The notes: generated by a model from the sequence alone, not told the origin. Counted from the first letter of the stretch, positions 29,771-37,195 are shown. The stretch is 48,419 nt of DNA from Sphingobium soli (GCF_020782245.1 NZ_JAJGNP010000022.1:1-48419); one strand, 5' to 3'. Translations and numbers: made by a program.

Positions 29771-30730
29771 ATGAAGATCGCACTCGTCGGCGCGGGCGCC
29801 TTTGGTGAAAAGCACCTCGATGGCCTCAGGAATATCGAAGGTGTGGAGATCGCCTCGGTCATCTCCCGGTCAGCGGAGCAGGCCGCGGATGTCGCCGCCC
29901 GATATGGCGCGCCGCATTCGGGTACCGATCTGGCCGAAGCGTTGGCCTTGCCCGAAGTGGATGTGGTCATCCTGTGCACCCCAACGCAGATGCATGCCGG
30001 GCAGGCCATTGCCTGCATGGACGCGGGCAAGCATGTGCAGGTCGAAATTCCGCTCGCCGACAGCTGGCAGGATGCACAGGCGGTCGAGGCAAAAGCCAGG
30101 GAAACCGTGCTTGTCTGCATGGTCGGCCACACCCGCCGGTTCAACCCCAGCCATCAATGGGTGAAGAAGCGGATCGAATCAGGCGAGTTCCACATTCAGG
30201 CGATGGATGTCGAAACCTTCTTCTTCCGCCGCAAGAACATGAACGCGAAGGGCCAGCCCCGCAGCTGGACGGATCATCTGCTGTGGCACCATTCCGCGCA
30301 CAGCATCGACATCTTCCAGTATATGACCGGATCGAAGGTGATCACAGCCAATGTGCTGCAGGGACCACGGCATCCCAATCTGGGGATTGCGATGGACATG
30401 TCGATCCAGCTGAAGACCGAAGCGGGGCAGATCCTGACGCTGGCCCTGTCGTTCAACAATGACGGCCCGCTCGGAACCTTCTTCCGTTATATCGGCGATA
30501 CCGGTACCTATATCGCGCGCTACGACGATCTCGTCACCGGGCATGAGGAGCCGATTGATGTATCGCAGGTCGATGTGTCCATGAACGGGATCGAACTTCA
30601 GGACCGCGAGTTCATCGCCGCCATCCGGGAGGGGCGCGCGCCCAACAGCTCGGTCTCGAACGTGCTCGATTGCTACCGCGTGATCGGTGAGCTTGCCGCC
30701 AGCCTCGAAGCGCAGGACGGCTGGTCCTGA
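29771..30730 (+). CDS. ligC: 4-carboxy-2-hydroxymuconate semialdehyde dehydrogenase
   Basis: NAD(P)-dependent Gfo/Idh/MocA-type dehydrogenase of 319 residues. It oxidises the LigAB ring-cleavage product to 2-pyrone-4,6-dicarboxylate. The nucleotide fold is at the start (VGAGAFGEKH) and the diagnostic LigC blocks follow: KHVQVEIPLADSW, MVGHTRRFNPSHQ, FFRRKNMNAKGQPRSW and LLWHHSAHSID. I chose the ATG at 29771 after GGGAGACC. The stop overlaps the next start as TGATG, so the aldo-keto reductase is translationally coupled. Confidence 0.94.
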   Translation: MKIALVGAGAFGEKHLDGLRNIEGVEIASVISRSAEQAADVAARYGAPHSGTDLAEALALPEVDVVILCTPTQMHAGQAIACMDAGKHVQVEIPLADSWQDAQAVEAKARETVLVCMVGHTRRFNPSHQWVKKRIESGEFHIQAMDVETFFFRRKNMNAKGQPRSWTDHLLWHHSAHSIDIFQYMTGSKVITANVLQGPRHPNLGIAMDMSIQLKTEAGQILTLALSFNNDGPLGTFFRYIGDTGTYIARYDDLVTGHEEPIDVSQVDVSMNGIELQDREFIAAIREGRAPNSSVSNVLDCYRVIGELAASLEAQDGWS

Positions 30731-31713
30731 TGACGCGCGACCTCGCCGGACGCCGCGTAAACGCCGTCGGCCTTGGCTGCATGAACGTGGCCTGGGCCTA
30801 TGGCTCGCCGCCTCCGCGCGAGGACGCGGTGCGGCTCTTTCGCCAGGCGCTTGACCTCGGCTACGATCACTTCGACACAGCCAACATCTATGGCAAAGGC
30901 GTGTCCGAGGAGATTCTGGGCGACGCCATCATGGACCGGCGCGATGAATTCCTGTTGGCGACCAAGACCGGCATCGTCGTCGACGGCCCACGCCGGGGCA
31001 TCGATTGCAGCCCGGAGGCCATGAGGGCCTCGATCGAGGCAAGCCTGAAGCGGCTGAAGACCGATCATATCGATCTCTTCTACATGCATCGCTTCGATCC
31101 AAAGGTTCCGATCGCGGACAGCGTCGGCGCGCTCGCCGAAGCGATCGTCGCGGGCAAGATCGGCGCCTATGGCGTTTCCGAATGGAGCAGCGCGCATATC
31201 CGCGAGGCGCATGAAGCCTATCCGATGGCGGCGGTGCAGGCCGAATATTCGCCCTGGACGCGGAACGTCGAACTCGGCGTGCTGGAGACGACGAGGGAAC
31301 TGGGCATTGCGCTCGTCGCCTTTTCACCCGTCGCGCGCGGGGCACTGGCTGGCGCGCTGGGCGATCCTCTCGTGCTGGCGGAGAAGGATCTGCGCGCCAC
31401 GCATCCGCGCTTCAGCCGGGAGAACTGGCCGCGCAACATGGACATGATCCGCGCCTTCAACGCTGTCGCAGAGGATGCGGGCATCACTCCGGCGCAACTG
31501 TCGCTCGCATGGGTTCTCTCTCGCGGCGACCATGTGCACGCGATCCCCGGTACGGTGAACAGCGACCATCTGGCGCAGAATATCGCGGCTCGTGACCTGG
31601 CGCTGGATGACGCCGTGCTGGAGAGGGTGGGAGCCATCGTGAACCAGCAGACCGTGTCCGGCCATCGCTATCCTGACGTCATGCGCGCGACCATCGATAC
31701 CGAGGACTTCTGA
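30730..31713 (+). CDS. Aldo-keto reductase
   Basis: NADPH-dependent oxidoreductase of 327 residues with the AKR barrel. The catalytic tetrad is visible: Asp and Tyr in FDTANIYGKG, Lys in LATKTG and His in YMHRFDP. The C-terminal block IPGTVNSDHLAQNI fits the cofactor-binding end. It overlaps ligC by one base, so it was recruited into this lig operon. Known ligABC operons carry ligJ (hydratase) rather than a reductase here, so the substrate is not clear; a carbonyl or lactol intermediate of protocatechuate or gallate breakdown is possible. Confidence 0.88.
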   Translation: MTRDLAGRRVNAVGLGCMNVAWAYGSPPPREDAVRLFRQALDLGYDHFDTANIYGKGVSEEILGDAIMDRRDEFLLATKTGIVVDGPRRGIDCSPEAMRASIEASLKRLKTDHIDLFYMHRFDPKVPIADSVGALAEAIVAGKIGAYGVSEWSSAHIREAHEAYPMAAVQAEYSPWTRNVELGVLETTRELGIALVAFSPVARGALAGALGDPLVLAEKDLRATHPRFSRENWPRNMDMIRAFNAVAEDAGITPAQLSLAWVLSRGDHVHAIPGTVNSDHLAQNIAARDLALDDAVLERVGAIVNQQTVSGHRYPDVMRATIDTEDF

Positions 31714-31775
31714 TCCCGCACCCAGTGGGAGGTGGTGTGCTGTGGCCTCTTCAGGACCATCGCCACTGAGGATGT

Positions 31776-31886
31776 TCAGGACACCGGCGCCGCCGAGCGC
31801 ACGCCCGCAGCGAGCTTGAGTATCCTGCGCTTCAGGTGAGCGCGTTGCCCATATTGCAGTGCGCTATCCAGGAATGGTTCGACCAT
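31776..31886 (-). CDS. 36-codon ORF after the DoxX gene
   Basis: Short basic peptide of 36 residues (begins MVEPFLDSALQYGQ, then KRRILKLAAG). It is not a family I know. Support is the very strong ribosome site GGGAGGAG five bases before its ATG at 31886 and its placement 13 bases after the DoxX-type gene on the same strand, as if third in the bufA1 operon. It could be a genuine small protein or the stub of a longer gene cut by the rearrangement that joined this locus to the lig operon. Confidence 0.4.
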   Translation of the reverse strand: MVEPFLDSALQYGQRAHLKRRILKLAAGVRSAAPVS

Positions 31887-31899
31887 TTTTGCTCCTCCC

Positions 31900-32367
31900 T
31901 CATATTGCCGCGCCGGGTCTTGGGGAAAGTCCCGGTCGCAGCAGCGCATCCACCGACCATGCGCCGCCACCGCGCGCGACGAGCGGCAGCAGGATCGCGA
32001 TCCAACTTAGATGGGTAGGCCAGGCGTCGGGATAGACGAAGACCTGGATCACGATCGTCATTCCAAGCAAAGCGAGCGCCGAAAGACGGGTGCCCAGACC
32101 GGCTATGAGCAGTAACGGGAACACATGTTCCGACCAGGTCGCCACCGTCGCGGCGAGTTCCGGAGAGATCAACGGCAGCGCATATTCTGTACGGAACAGT
32201 TCGTAGGTGCTGTCGGCGATGGTGATGACGCCTTCGACCTTGGTACGTCCCGAGAGGAAGAAGATGACCGCACTACCCAGGCGGGCGACGAGCAGCAGCA
32301 AAGCATCGGGCAGGAGCGCGGAGAGGCGCGCGGTTATGCCGTCATAGGATGTCGGTGACAGGTTCAT
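31900..32367 (-). CDS. DoxX-family membrane protein (BufD-like)
   Basis: 155 residues with four predicted membrane segments (about 22-40, 72-92, 98-115 and 122-138) and the family start LLVARLGSAVIFFLSGRTKV. DoxX-type proteins are the usual fourth component of bufferin operons (BufD), of unknown biochemical role, possibly electron transfer to the maturation or copper-handling machinery. The gene follows bufA1 with a strong hairpin in between, and is followed by a 36-codon ORF. Confidence 0.82.
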   Translation of the reverse strand: MNLSPTSYDGITARLSALLPDALLLLVARLGSAVIFFLSGRTKVEGVITIADSTYELFRTEYALPLISPELAATVATWSEHVFPLLLIAGLGTRLSALALLGMTIVIQVFVYPDAWPTHLSWIAILLPLVARGGGAWSVDALLRPGLSPRPGAAI

Positions 32368-32386
32368 GGATGAACTCCTCGCGTCA

Positions 32387-32420
32387 ATCGGCCGGGATGG
32401 CGCGAGCCTGCCCGGCCGAT
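32387..32420 (-). other. Hairpin between bufA1 and the DoxX gene
   Basis: ATCGGCCGGG (32387-32396) pairs perfectly with CCCGGCCGAT (32411-32420). Inside, GGC and GCC close a four-base loop. No T run follows. It sits just after the bufA1 stop and may protect the precursor mRNA or reduce read-through into the DoxX gene. Confidence 0.75.
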
Positions 32421-32425
32421 CGCTG

Positions 32426-32698
32426 TCAGGCCTTCTTCGGTGTGAGCGAGCCGTTGCCCTTGGGCGTCTTGATGCTGGTGCAGGTGCCCGCCTTCACTAG
32501 TTTCCAGGCATTGCCCTGATAGTCGACCTTCGACGTTCCAGCACAGCTCGTGCCCGGCCCGGCAGCACAGTCATTCTTGCCCGCGAGCGAAACGCCATAG
32601 CATTTTTCCATCGCGGGTTTGGTCTGCGCGCCGACCGGCGCAGCGAGGCCTCCTGTCATGATGGCGATACTCGCCGCCAATGTGGCATGGGTGCGCAT
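32426..32698 (-). CDS. bufA1: BufA1-family bufferin precursor (DUF2282)
   Basis: 90-residue precursor of a ribosomally made, modified copper-binding peptide. The signal peptide is about residues 1-24 (APVGAQ), so the product is exported. The mature part has four Cys (33, 44, 52, 73) in the family pattern [23 protein letters not shown] and KAGTC. In characterised bufferins some of these Cys are turned into thiooxazole-type heterocycles by a DUF692 enzyme and the product binds copper. No DUF692 gene is in this operon; the only one is at 34619 on the other strand. A sigma-dependent promoter at 32803-32828 drives the gene through a leader with a long hairpin. Confidence 0.9.
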   Translation of the reverse strand: MRTHATLAASIAIMTGGLAAPVGAQTKPAMEKCYGVSLAGKNDCAAGPGTSCAGTSKVDYQGNAWKLVKAGTCTSIKTPKGNGSLTPKKA

Positions 32699-32727
32699 AA
32701 TCTAAGTCCTTCTAGATATCGCCTCTT

Positions 32728-32760
32728 CGCGCGGCCCGGCAGAATTGCCTGGGCCGCGCG
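32728..32760 (-). other. Hairpin in the bufA1 leader
   Basis: CGCGCGGCCCGGCA pairs with TGCCTGGGCCGCGCG: fourteen pairs, one bulged base and a four-base loop. It lies in the roughly 100-base untranslated leader between the bufA1 promoter and its ribosome site. A leader stabiliser or a control element are both possible; with no T run following on the minus strand it is a poor terminator. Confidence 0.7.
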
Positions 32761-32802
32761 GTGACCGGGAAGGAGGCGGTGGGCCCGTGCCACGACAGGT
32801 CA

Positions 32803-32828
32803 TTCGCTGTCGGATCAGTCCGCGTTAC
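32803..32828 (-). promoter_or_regulatory. ECF sigma promoter of bufA1
   Basis: Read on the minus strand: GTAACG at 32828-32823, 16 bases, CGAA at 32806-32803. It differs from the other three promoters of the locus by one base in the -35 box and has the same spacing. Transcription would begin near 32796, leaving a leader of about 97 bases. Confidence 0.72.
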
Positions 32829-32860
32829 AGCCGGGGCCAGAAAAATCATTTGCGCCCCGT

Positions 32861-32886
32861 GTAACCTTTAGGCTGCCCAGGACGAA
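32861..32886 (+). promoter_or_regulatory. ECF sigma promoter of the sigF-nrsF operon
   Basis: GTAACC (32861-32866), 16 bases, CGAA (32883-32886). The start of transcription should fall near 32892-32894, which rules against the ATG at 32892 as a normal start for the sigma gene and favours the one at 32907. It implies autoregulation. Confidence 0.78.
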
Positions 32887-32906
32887 CCTACATGCGAGGA
32901 GAGTGC

Positions 32907-33446
32907 ATGCAGACGGGCGAGGAAGTCTTACGTGGACTGATGATAGACGGGCTTGGCGGCGATGCCGCCGCCCACGCGTCATTGCTGCGCCAGATCGTTC
33001 CGCTGCTGCGGGGATTCTATCGGCGACGAGTTCGCGGTGCCGATGACGATGTTGAGGATCTTGTGCAGGAAACCCTGATCGCCGTTCACACACGCCGCGG
33101 GACCTATGACCGCGACCGCCCATTCACTGCGTGGATGTTTTCCATTGCGCGTTACAAGATGATCGATCATTTCCGACGGGCCGGCCGGTTGCGTCCCATA
33201 GGAGACCTGGAAGAGACGTTGGTCGTCGAAGACTTCGAAGCCGGCCTGATCGCGCGGCTAGATATCGACGACTTGCTTGCAGGCCTTCCCCCCAAGCAGG
33301 CGCGCATGATTGTCGCAACCCACATAGATGGTCTGACGACGGCAGAGGCGGCCGCTGCGGGGGGCATCGGTCAATCCGATGTGAAGGTTTCGGTTCATCG
33401 CGGGCTCAAGGCCCTGATCGCAAAGGTGCAGAGGACCCAGCGATGA
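32907..33446 (+). CDS. sigF: ECF sigma factor, SigF type
   Basis: RNA polymerase sigma factor of 179 residues. Region 2 is clear (VEDLVQETLIAVHTRRGTY, then FTAWMFSIARYKMIDHFRR), and region 4 has LPPKQARMIVATHIDGLTTAEAA with the recognition helix in SDVKVSVHRGLKAL. I start at ATG 32907, which has GAGGAG upstream and lies beyond the predicted transcription start. The next gene, nrsF, overlaps its stop as ATGA. In Caulobacter the homologous SigF responds to heavy metals and controls the bufferin genes. The promoter motif repeated in this locus supports the same role here. Confidence 0.9.
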   Translation: MQTGEEVLRGLMIDGLGGDAAAHASLLRQIVPLLRGFYRRRVRGADDDVEDLVQETLIAVHTRRGTYDRDRPFTAWMFSIARYKMIDHFRRAGRLRPIGDLEETLVVEDFEAGLIARLDIDDLLAGLPPKQARMIVATHIDGLTTAEAAAAGGIGQSDVKVSVHRGLKALIAKVQRTQR

Positions 33447-34084
33447 ACACCGACGATCTTATTCTCAGACTCGCTCGGGATACGCGCCCGGTACGCAGAG
33501 GATCTGTATGGCGGCGGATTGCGATCGGCGTCGCGATCGGTGGCATGGTGGCCGCGTTATTGACGGCGATCGGTATGGGGATGCGCCCCGATCTCGGCGT
33601 CGCCATGCAAGGCCCGGCCTTCTGGATAAAGTGGGGTTATACCTTGTCGCTATCCGCAGTCGCGCTGGCTGTGACGGCGCAACTTGCGCGGCCAGATACC
33701 GGCCGCGTGCGCGGTCTGTGGCTGATCGCGGTGCCCGTCATGTTGCTGGCGTGTCTCGGATTTCTCGAACTGGCCCGCACGCCGCCGTCGGCTTGGCTGA
33801 CCATGTGGCTCGGACAGAGCTGGAAGACATGTCCCTGGCGGGTATTATCCCTTTCTGCGCCGATCTTTGCCGGGTTATTGTGGTCATTCCGCAAACTGGC
33901 GCCAAGCCGGCTGCGCGCCGCTGGGGCCGCCGCAGGCCTGTCGGCAGGCGCGTTCGCCGCGACGGTCTATTGTCTTCACTGTCCGGAGGTATCGGCAATC
34001 TTCGTACTGACATGGTATTCGCTTGGCATCCTGCTCGCGACGCTACTCGGCGCTTTGCTGGGCCCCCGCCTGTTGCGCTGGTAA
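33443..34084 (+). CDS. nrsF: NrsF-type anti-sigma factor (DUF1109)
   Basis: Integral membrane anti-sigma factor of 213 residues with six predicted helices (starting near 25, 62, 92, 135, 160 and 185). In Caulobacter NrsF two Cys are needed to sense metals and release SigF. Corresponding Cys occur here at 130 (WKTCPW) and 180 (LHCPE), with extra ones at 104 and 177. I chose the ATG at 33443, which overlaps the sigma gene stop by four bases; a longer frame inside the sigma gene is a shadow. Confidence 0.9.
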   Translation: MNTDDLILRLARDTRPVRRGSVWRRIAIGVAIGGMVAALLTAIGMGMRPDLGVAMQGPAFWIKWGYTLSLSAVALAVTAQLARPDTGRVRGLWLIAVPVMLLACLGFLELARTPPSAWLTMWLGQSWKTCPWRVLSLSAPIFAGLLWSFRKLAPSRLRAAGAAAGLSAGAFAATVYCLHCPEVSAIFVLTWYSLGILLATLLGALLGPRLLRW

Positions 34085-34209
34085 ACTTCTGCCCCGCAAC
34101 GCACTCACCCGGTCAGGGTATATGGCTCCCGGCGTTGGATTTGAGTCTGCTGCTATCGGCGCGATGATCGGCGTCAGGTCCGGCATAATCGGATTTCACA
34201 GGCGCGGCT

Positions 34210-34235
34210 GTAACCAGCGCCTCCCGTGGTCCGAA
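34210..34235 (+). promoter_or_regulatory. ECF sigma promoter of bufA2-bufB-bufC
   Basis: GTAACC (34210-34215), 16 bases, CGAA (34232-34235), 44 bases before the bufA2 ATG. Same boxes and spacing as the sigma gene's own promoter. Confidence 0.78.
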
Positions 34236-34279
34236 TGGTGGATGCCATCACGGCAGACATATTTTCTGGAGAACGTGCC

Positions 34280-34558
34280 ATGCTCATGATCGACTCCCGC
34301 TTCGGCGTCGCGACTGCCGCCGCTGCCATTGCAATCACGGCCGCAGCTGCGCCGACTGTGGCCTTCGCCAACGATAGCACGGCCGCCAAAGGCCAGACCG
34401 TCCATTGCTACGGCGTCAACAGTTGCAAGGGCACGTCAGACTGCAAGACCGCGAGCAACGAGTGCAAGGGGCTGAACGACTGCAAGGGCCAAGGCTTTAA
34501 GGCGATGACCGCCAAGGCCTGTACGAAGGCCGGCGGTAGCCTCACCGAGCCGAAATGA
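34280..34558 (+). CDS. bufA2: BufA2-family bufferin precursor
   Basis: 92-residue precursor with a signal peptide to about residue 30 (TVAFA). The mature region carries six Cys (43, 49, 55, 62, 68, 81) in a repeated pattern: [21 protein letters not shown] and LNDCKGQGF. The recurring N/D-x-CKG unit is the mark of the BufA2 branch of exported bufferin metallophores. I chose ATG 34280 because CTGGAGA lies seven bases upstream; a GTG at 34226 would extend the signal peptide implausibly. The maturase gene follows 60 bases later behind a hairpin. The likely job is binding excess copper in the periplasm, by analogy with Caulobacter. Confidence 0.88.
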   Translation: MLMIDSRFGVATAAAAIAITAAAAPTVAFANDSTAAKGQTVHCYGVNSCKGTSDCKTASNECKGLNDCKGQGFKAMTAKACTKAGGSLTEPK

Positions 34559-34566
34559 TATCCATT

Positions 34567-34592
34567 GGCCCGGCGTGTCATCGCGCCGGGCC
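34567..34592 (+). other. Hairpin between bufA2 and bufB
   Basis: GGCCCGGCG (34567-34575) pairs perfectly with CGCCGGGCC (34584-34592) around an eight-base loop. No T run follows. It lies in the 60 bases between the precursor stop and the maturase start, matching the hairpin after bufA1. Confidence 0.75.
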
Positions 34593-34618
34593 GATCATCC
34601 CCGGCAGGGAGCGACCAG

Positions 34619-35449
34619 ATGACACCGACCTTTTCCGGATTTGGCCTTGGCCTGCGCAAGCCCCATTATGGCGACTTTCTCGAACATAGGATTGCTGTCG
34701 ACTTTATCGAGGTGATTTCCGAGAACTTCATGGTCGACGGCGGCCGTCCCCGGCAGATTCTTCGCGATATCCGCGCGCGCTACCCGGTGGCGCTGCACGG
34801 CGTATCGATGTCACTTGGTTCGGCAGATGGGGTCGATGGCGCGTATCTTGCGCGACTGCGCGCGTTGGTCGATGAGGTCGAGCCCCTTTTCATCTCCGAT
34901 CATCTAAGCTGGAGCCGGCTGGAGGGCTTCAATGCGCACGACCTGCTGCCATTGCCTTATACGCAGGAAGCACTCGACATCGTCTGCGCCAATATCGACC
35001 GCGCGCAGGAAGCGCTCGGCCGCATCATGCTGATCGAGAACCCTTCAACCTATATCGACTTTGCATCCTCCGACATGAGCGAATGGGAATTCATAGACAT
35101 GATGTGTGCTCGAACGGGCTGCGAGCTGTTGCTCGACGTCAACAACCTGTTCGTCAGCGCCAGCAATCATGGGTTTGATCCCCTCGCTTGTCTGCATGCG
35201 GTGCCTCATGCACGCGTGCGCCAGATCCATCTGGCGGGCCACAGCCGAGGCGAAACGTTGCTCGTCGATACGCATGACCGGCAGGTCCCGGCGTCGGTGT
35301 GGAGTCTCTATGCCCACGTCTTGCCGCAACTTGGCCCGGTGGCGACGATGATCGAGCGCGACGACGCTATTCCGCCGCTGCATGATTTACTGGGCGAACT
35401 TGGGACCGCGCGGGAGATCGCGCGTGAGCGGGTCGGTACGACGCCATGA
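34619..35449 (+). CDS. bufB: DUF692 multinuclear iron oxidative enzyme, bufferin maturase
   Basis: Cytoplasmic TIM-barrel iron enzyme of 276 residues in the MNIO family (relatives: MbnB of methanobactin synthesis). It should convert Cys of the precursors into heterocycles before export. Candidate metal ligands are all present: His60 (ALHG), His95 (SDHLSW), Glu140 (IENPSTY), Asp173/Asn175 (DVNN), His204 and His208 (HLAGH), Asp217/His219 (DTHD) and Glu246 (IERDD). I start at ATG 34619 with AGGGAG seven bases before. The stop overlaps the bufC ATG as ATGA, so the two proteins are made together. It is the only maturase in the window although there are two precursor genes. Confidence 0.92.
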   Translation: MTPTFSGFGLGLRKPHYGDFLEHRIAVDFIEVISENFMVDGGRPRQILRDIRARYPVALHGVSMSLGSADGVDGAYLARLRALVDEVEPLFISDHLSWSRLEGFNAHDLLPLPYTQEALDIVCANIDRAQEALGRIMLIENPSTYIDFASSDMSEWEFIDMMCARTGCELLLDVNNLFVSASNHGFDPLACLHAVPHARVRQIHLAGHSRGETLLVDTHDRQVPASVWSLYAHVLPQLGPVATMIERDDAIPPLHDLLGELGTAREIARERVGTTP

Positions 35450-36198
35450 ACTTGCTCGCGCTGCAACGCGACTTGCGCGCCTTTCTCCTGGCCGAGGACG
35501 AGACTGCCGCTACACATCTGGGCGCGTCGGCCAGGCCCGGACTGAGCGTCTATTTGAACAATTATCGCGCGCAGCTTGTCACAGTGCTGGAAGGCAGCTT
35601 CGCACAGACGCATGCCTGGATTGGAGACCAGGCATTTCTTCGTGCGGCCGCGCAACATATCGACCGGGTGCCGCCCAGCAGTTGGACGCTTGATGCTTAC
35701 GCGCGTGACTTTCCTGAAACGCTCGCCTGGCTCTATCCGAAGGATGCGGACATAGCGGAGATCGCCCGTATCGAACTCGCGCTTGAGGAATGCTTCGTAG
35801 CCTCTGATCATTCAGCGCTGACGGTCGAGCAGCTTCATGACGTGACGTGGGATAGCGCGATTCTGCGCATCGCGCCGACGATCGATTTCGTGCAACTCAC
35901 GACCAATGCTTTTGCAATCTGGTCAGCCCTGGTCGGAAACGAAACGCCTCCCGCTGCGGAGCCGTTGACCAGTATCGCCCTGGTGTGGCGACAGGATTAC
36001 CGAAATCGCATCCGTCTCCTGGAGGCTTTTGAATATCAGGCTTTGCTGAAAATCCGGGGCGGTATGGCATTTGGCGATCTGTGCGACGGCGTCGTGGATA
36101 TCCACGGAGCGGCCGAAGGCGCGGCTCGGGCGGGCGGATGGCTCGGCCGCTGGATCGGCGATGGCCTGATCGTCGCGATCGAGGCGGCACCCGGATGA
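35446..36198 (+). CDS. bufC: BufC-type precursor-recognition protein (DUF2063)
   Basis: 250 residues. The N-terminal domain (about 1-95) is the DUF2063/HvfC-BufC helical domain: LQRDLRAFLL, YLNNYRAQLV and LEGSFAQTHAWIGD. The C-terminal half is a mixed alpha/beta domain that in the family resembles a RiPP recognition element. BufC is thought to present the precursor to the DUF692 enzyme. The gene is translationally coupled to bufB. No membrane segment or signal is seen, so it acts in the cytoplasm. Confidence 0.9.
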   Translation: MNLLALQRDLRAFLLAEDETAATHLGASARPGLSVYLNNYRAQLVTVLEGSFAQTHAWIGDQAFLRAAAQHIDRVPPSSWTLDAYARDFPETLAWLYPKDADIAEIARIELALEECFVASDHSALTVEQLHDVTWDSAILRIAPTIDFVQLTTNAFAIWSALVGNETPPAAEPLTSIALVWRQDYRNRIRLLEAFEYQALLKIRGGMAFGDLCDGVVDIHGAAEGAARAGGWLGRWIGDGLIVAIEAAPG

Positions 36199-36348
36199 CT
36201 GCGACAATGCGGGCATAGGTGACCCGGCGATCGCTCCAGATGGCCCCGTGTGGGCAATATTGTCCGGCACTCCCGCGTACCAAAGCGGCTGCGGAACCGG
36301 ACCAGCGCAGCGGCGCTGCCAGCCACATGCGATTTTGCCGATCATTGT

Positions 36349-36374
36349 GTAACCATGTCTCGCGCCGCCGCGTA
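36349..36374 (+). promoter_or_regulatory. ECF sigma promoter of the DUF417 gene
   Basis: GTAACC (36349-36354), 16 bases, CGTA (36371-36374), 27 bases before the ATG at 36401. The -10 differs by one base from the other sites of the locus. It indicates that the DUF417 gene is a separate transcription unit of the same regulon. Confidence 0.68.
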
Positions 36375-36400
36375 TTAAGGCTCGGATACGGGAGCGAACC

Positions 36401-36856
36401 ATGAAGAACTTTGTTTTCAGTGAAGCTGTGGTGATGGCCGGCCTACGGTGGACCATCGTGCTCATTTTCATGCTTTTCGGCCTCGCCAAATTTGCTGAAT
36501 ATGAGGCGGCTGGCGTAGCCAAGATCGCGGCTCATTACCCGCTTTTCGCGTGGATGTATCCGCTCTGGGGCGAAAGTGGAGCGAGCAATGTGATCGGAAC
36601 CATCGAGTTGTTGACTGGCGCGATGATCGCAGTCGGCGCATTCTCCGCGCGGGCCAGTTTTGTTGGCGGACTGATGGGCATATTCACCTTCTGTGTGACG
36701 CTTAGTTTTGCACTCGGAGCGCCAGCTTTTTGGGAAGCCGGCTATGGCGCGCCGTTCCTGGGGTCGACCGGACAGTTTCTCGTCAAGGATGCGGTGCTGC
36801 TGGCGGCGTGTTTTGCAATCATGGTTGATGGCCTTCGTCGCCATACGGCACCCTGA
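36401..36856 (+). CDS. DUF417 (YkgB/RclC-type) membrane protein
   Basis: 151 residues with four membrane segments (about 12-32, 60-82, 88-110, 125-145). The RWTIVLIFMLFGLAKF start and the GLMGIFTFCVTLSFAL segment fit the DUF417 family, whose best-known member RclC is induced by reactive chlorine. GGGAGCG lies before the ATG. The upstream SigF-type promoter ties it to the bufferin regulon. It may support envelope defence against metal or oxidant stress; its biochemical function is unknown. Confidence 0.82.
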   Translation: MKNFVFSEAVVMAGLRWTIVLIFMLFGLAKFAEYEAAGVAKIAAHYPLFAWMYPLWGESGASNVIGTIELLTGAMIAVGAFSARASFVGGLMGIFTFCVTLSFALGAPAFWEAGYGAPFLGSTGQFLVKDAVLLAACFAIMVDGLRRHTAP

Positions 36857-37195
36857 TGCGGCGCCCGTCTGGCCAAATGGCGGGGCAAGATGCTTGACCC
36901 GATGAACTCGGCGGGTAGACGCCGATGATAAGGGCATTGCCCTCGATCCTCGTCCCTTCGCCCGCCCCGGCTGACGGACCACGAGGGTGTTCTGTCCAAA
37001 AACTTCGGAGAGCTGGATGCGCTGACGCAAGGAAGGTGCTCTGCCTAATTCGGCTCAAGGCTTAGGGCGGCATTCAGTCGAAGCGAAACAGATTGGGTTC
37101 GGTCGATCAGTCATTCTCACGATCTTACAACGGCGCCGGCACGCATATTTCCCGCCCGCGTCAGAGGCGATGGACCCTTGCTCCCATTTGCTGGC
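36857..37195. other. Spacer between the buf locus and the autotransporter gene
   Basis: About 340 bases without a supported gene. Short frames occur on both strands, but none has a ribosome site or family likeness. This is likely the right edge of the accessory segment that began after guaA. I see no repeats, integrase or tRNA. Confidence 0.5.

Noticed and set aside
31722..31740. AGTGGGAG after the aldo-keto reductase gene, echoing the guaA 3' end
   Set aside because: Only eight bases match, too short to call a duplicated att site, and no integrase gene is present.
32892..32906. Upstream ATG at 32892 as the start of the sigma factor
   Set aside because: It falls at the predicted transcription start of the sigma promoter; ATG 32907 has a proper ribosome site.
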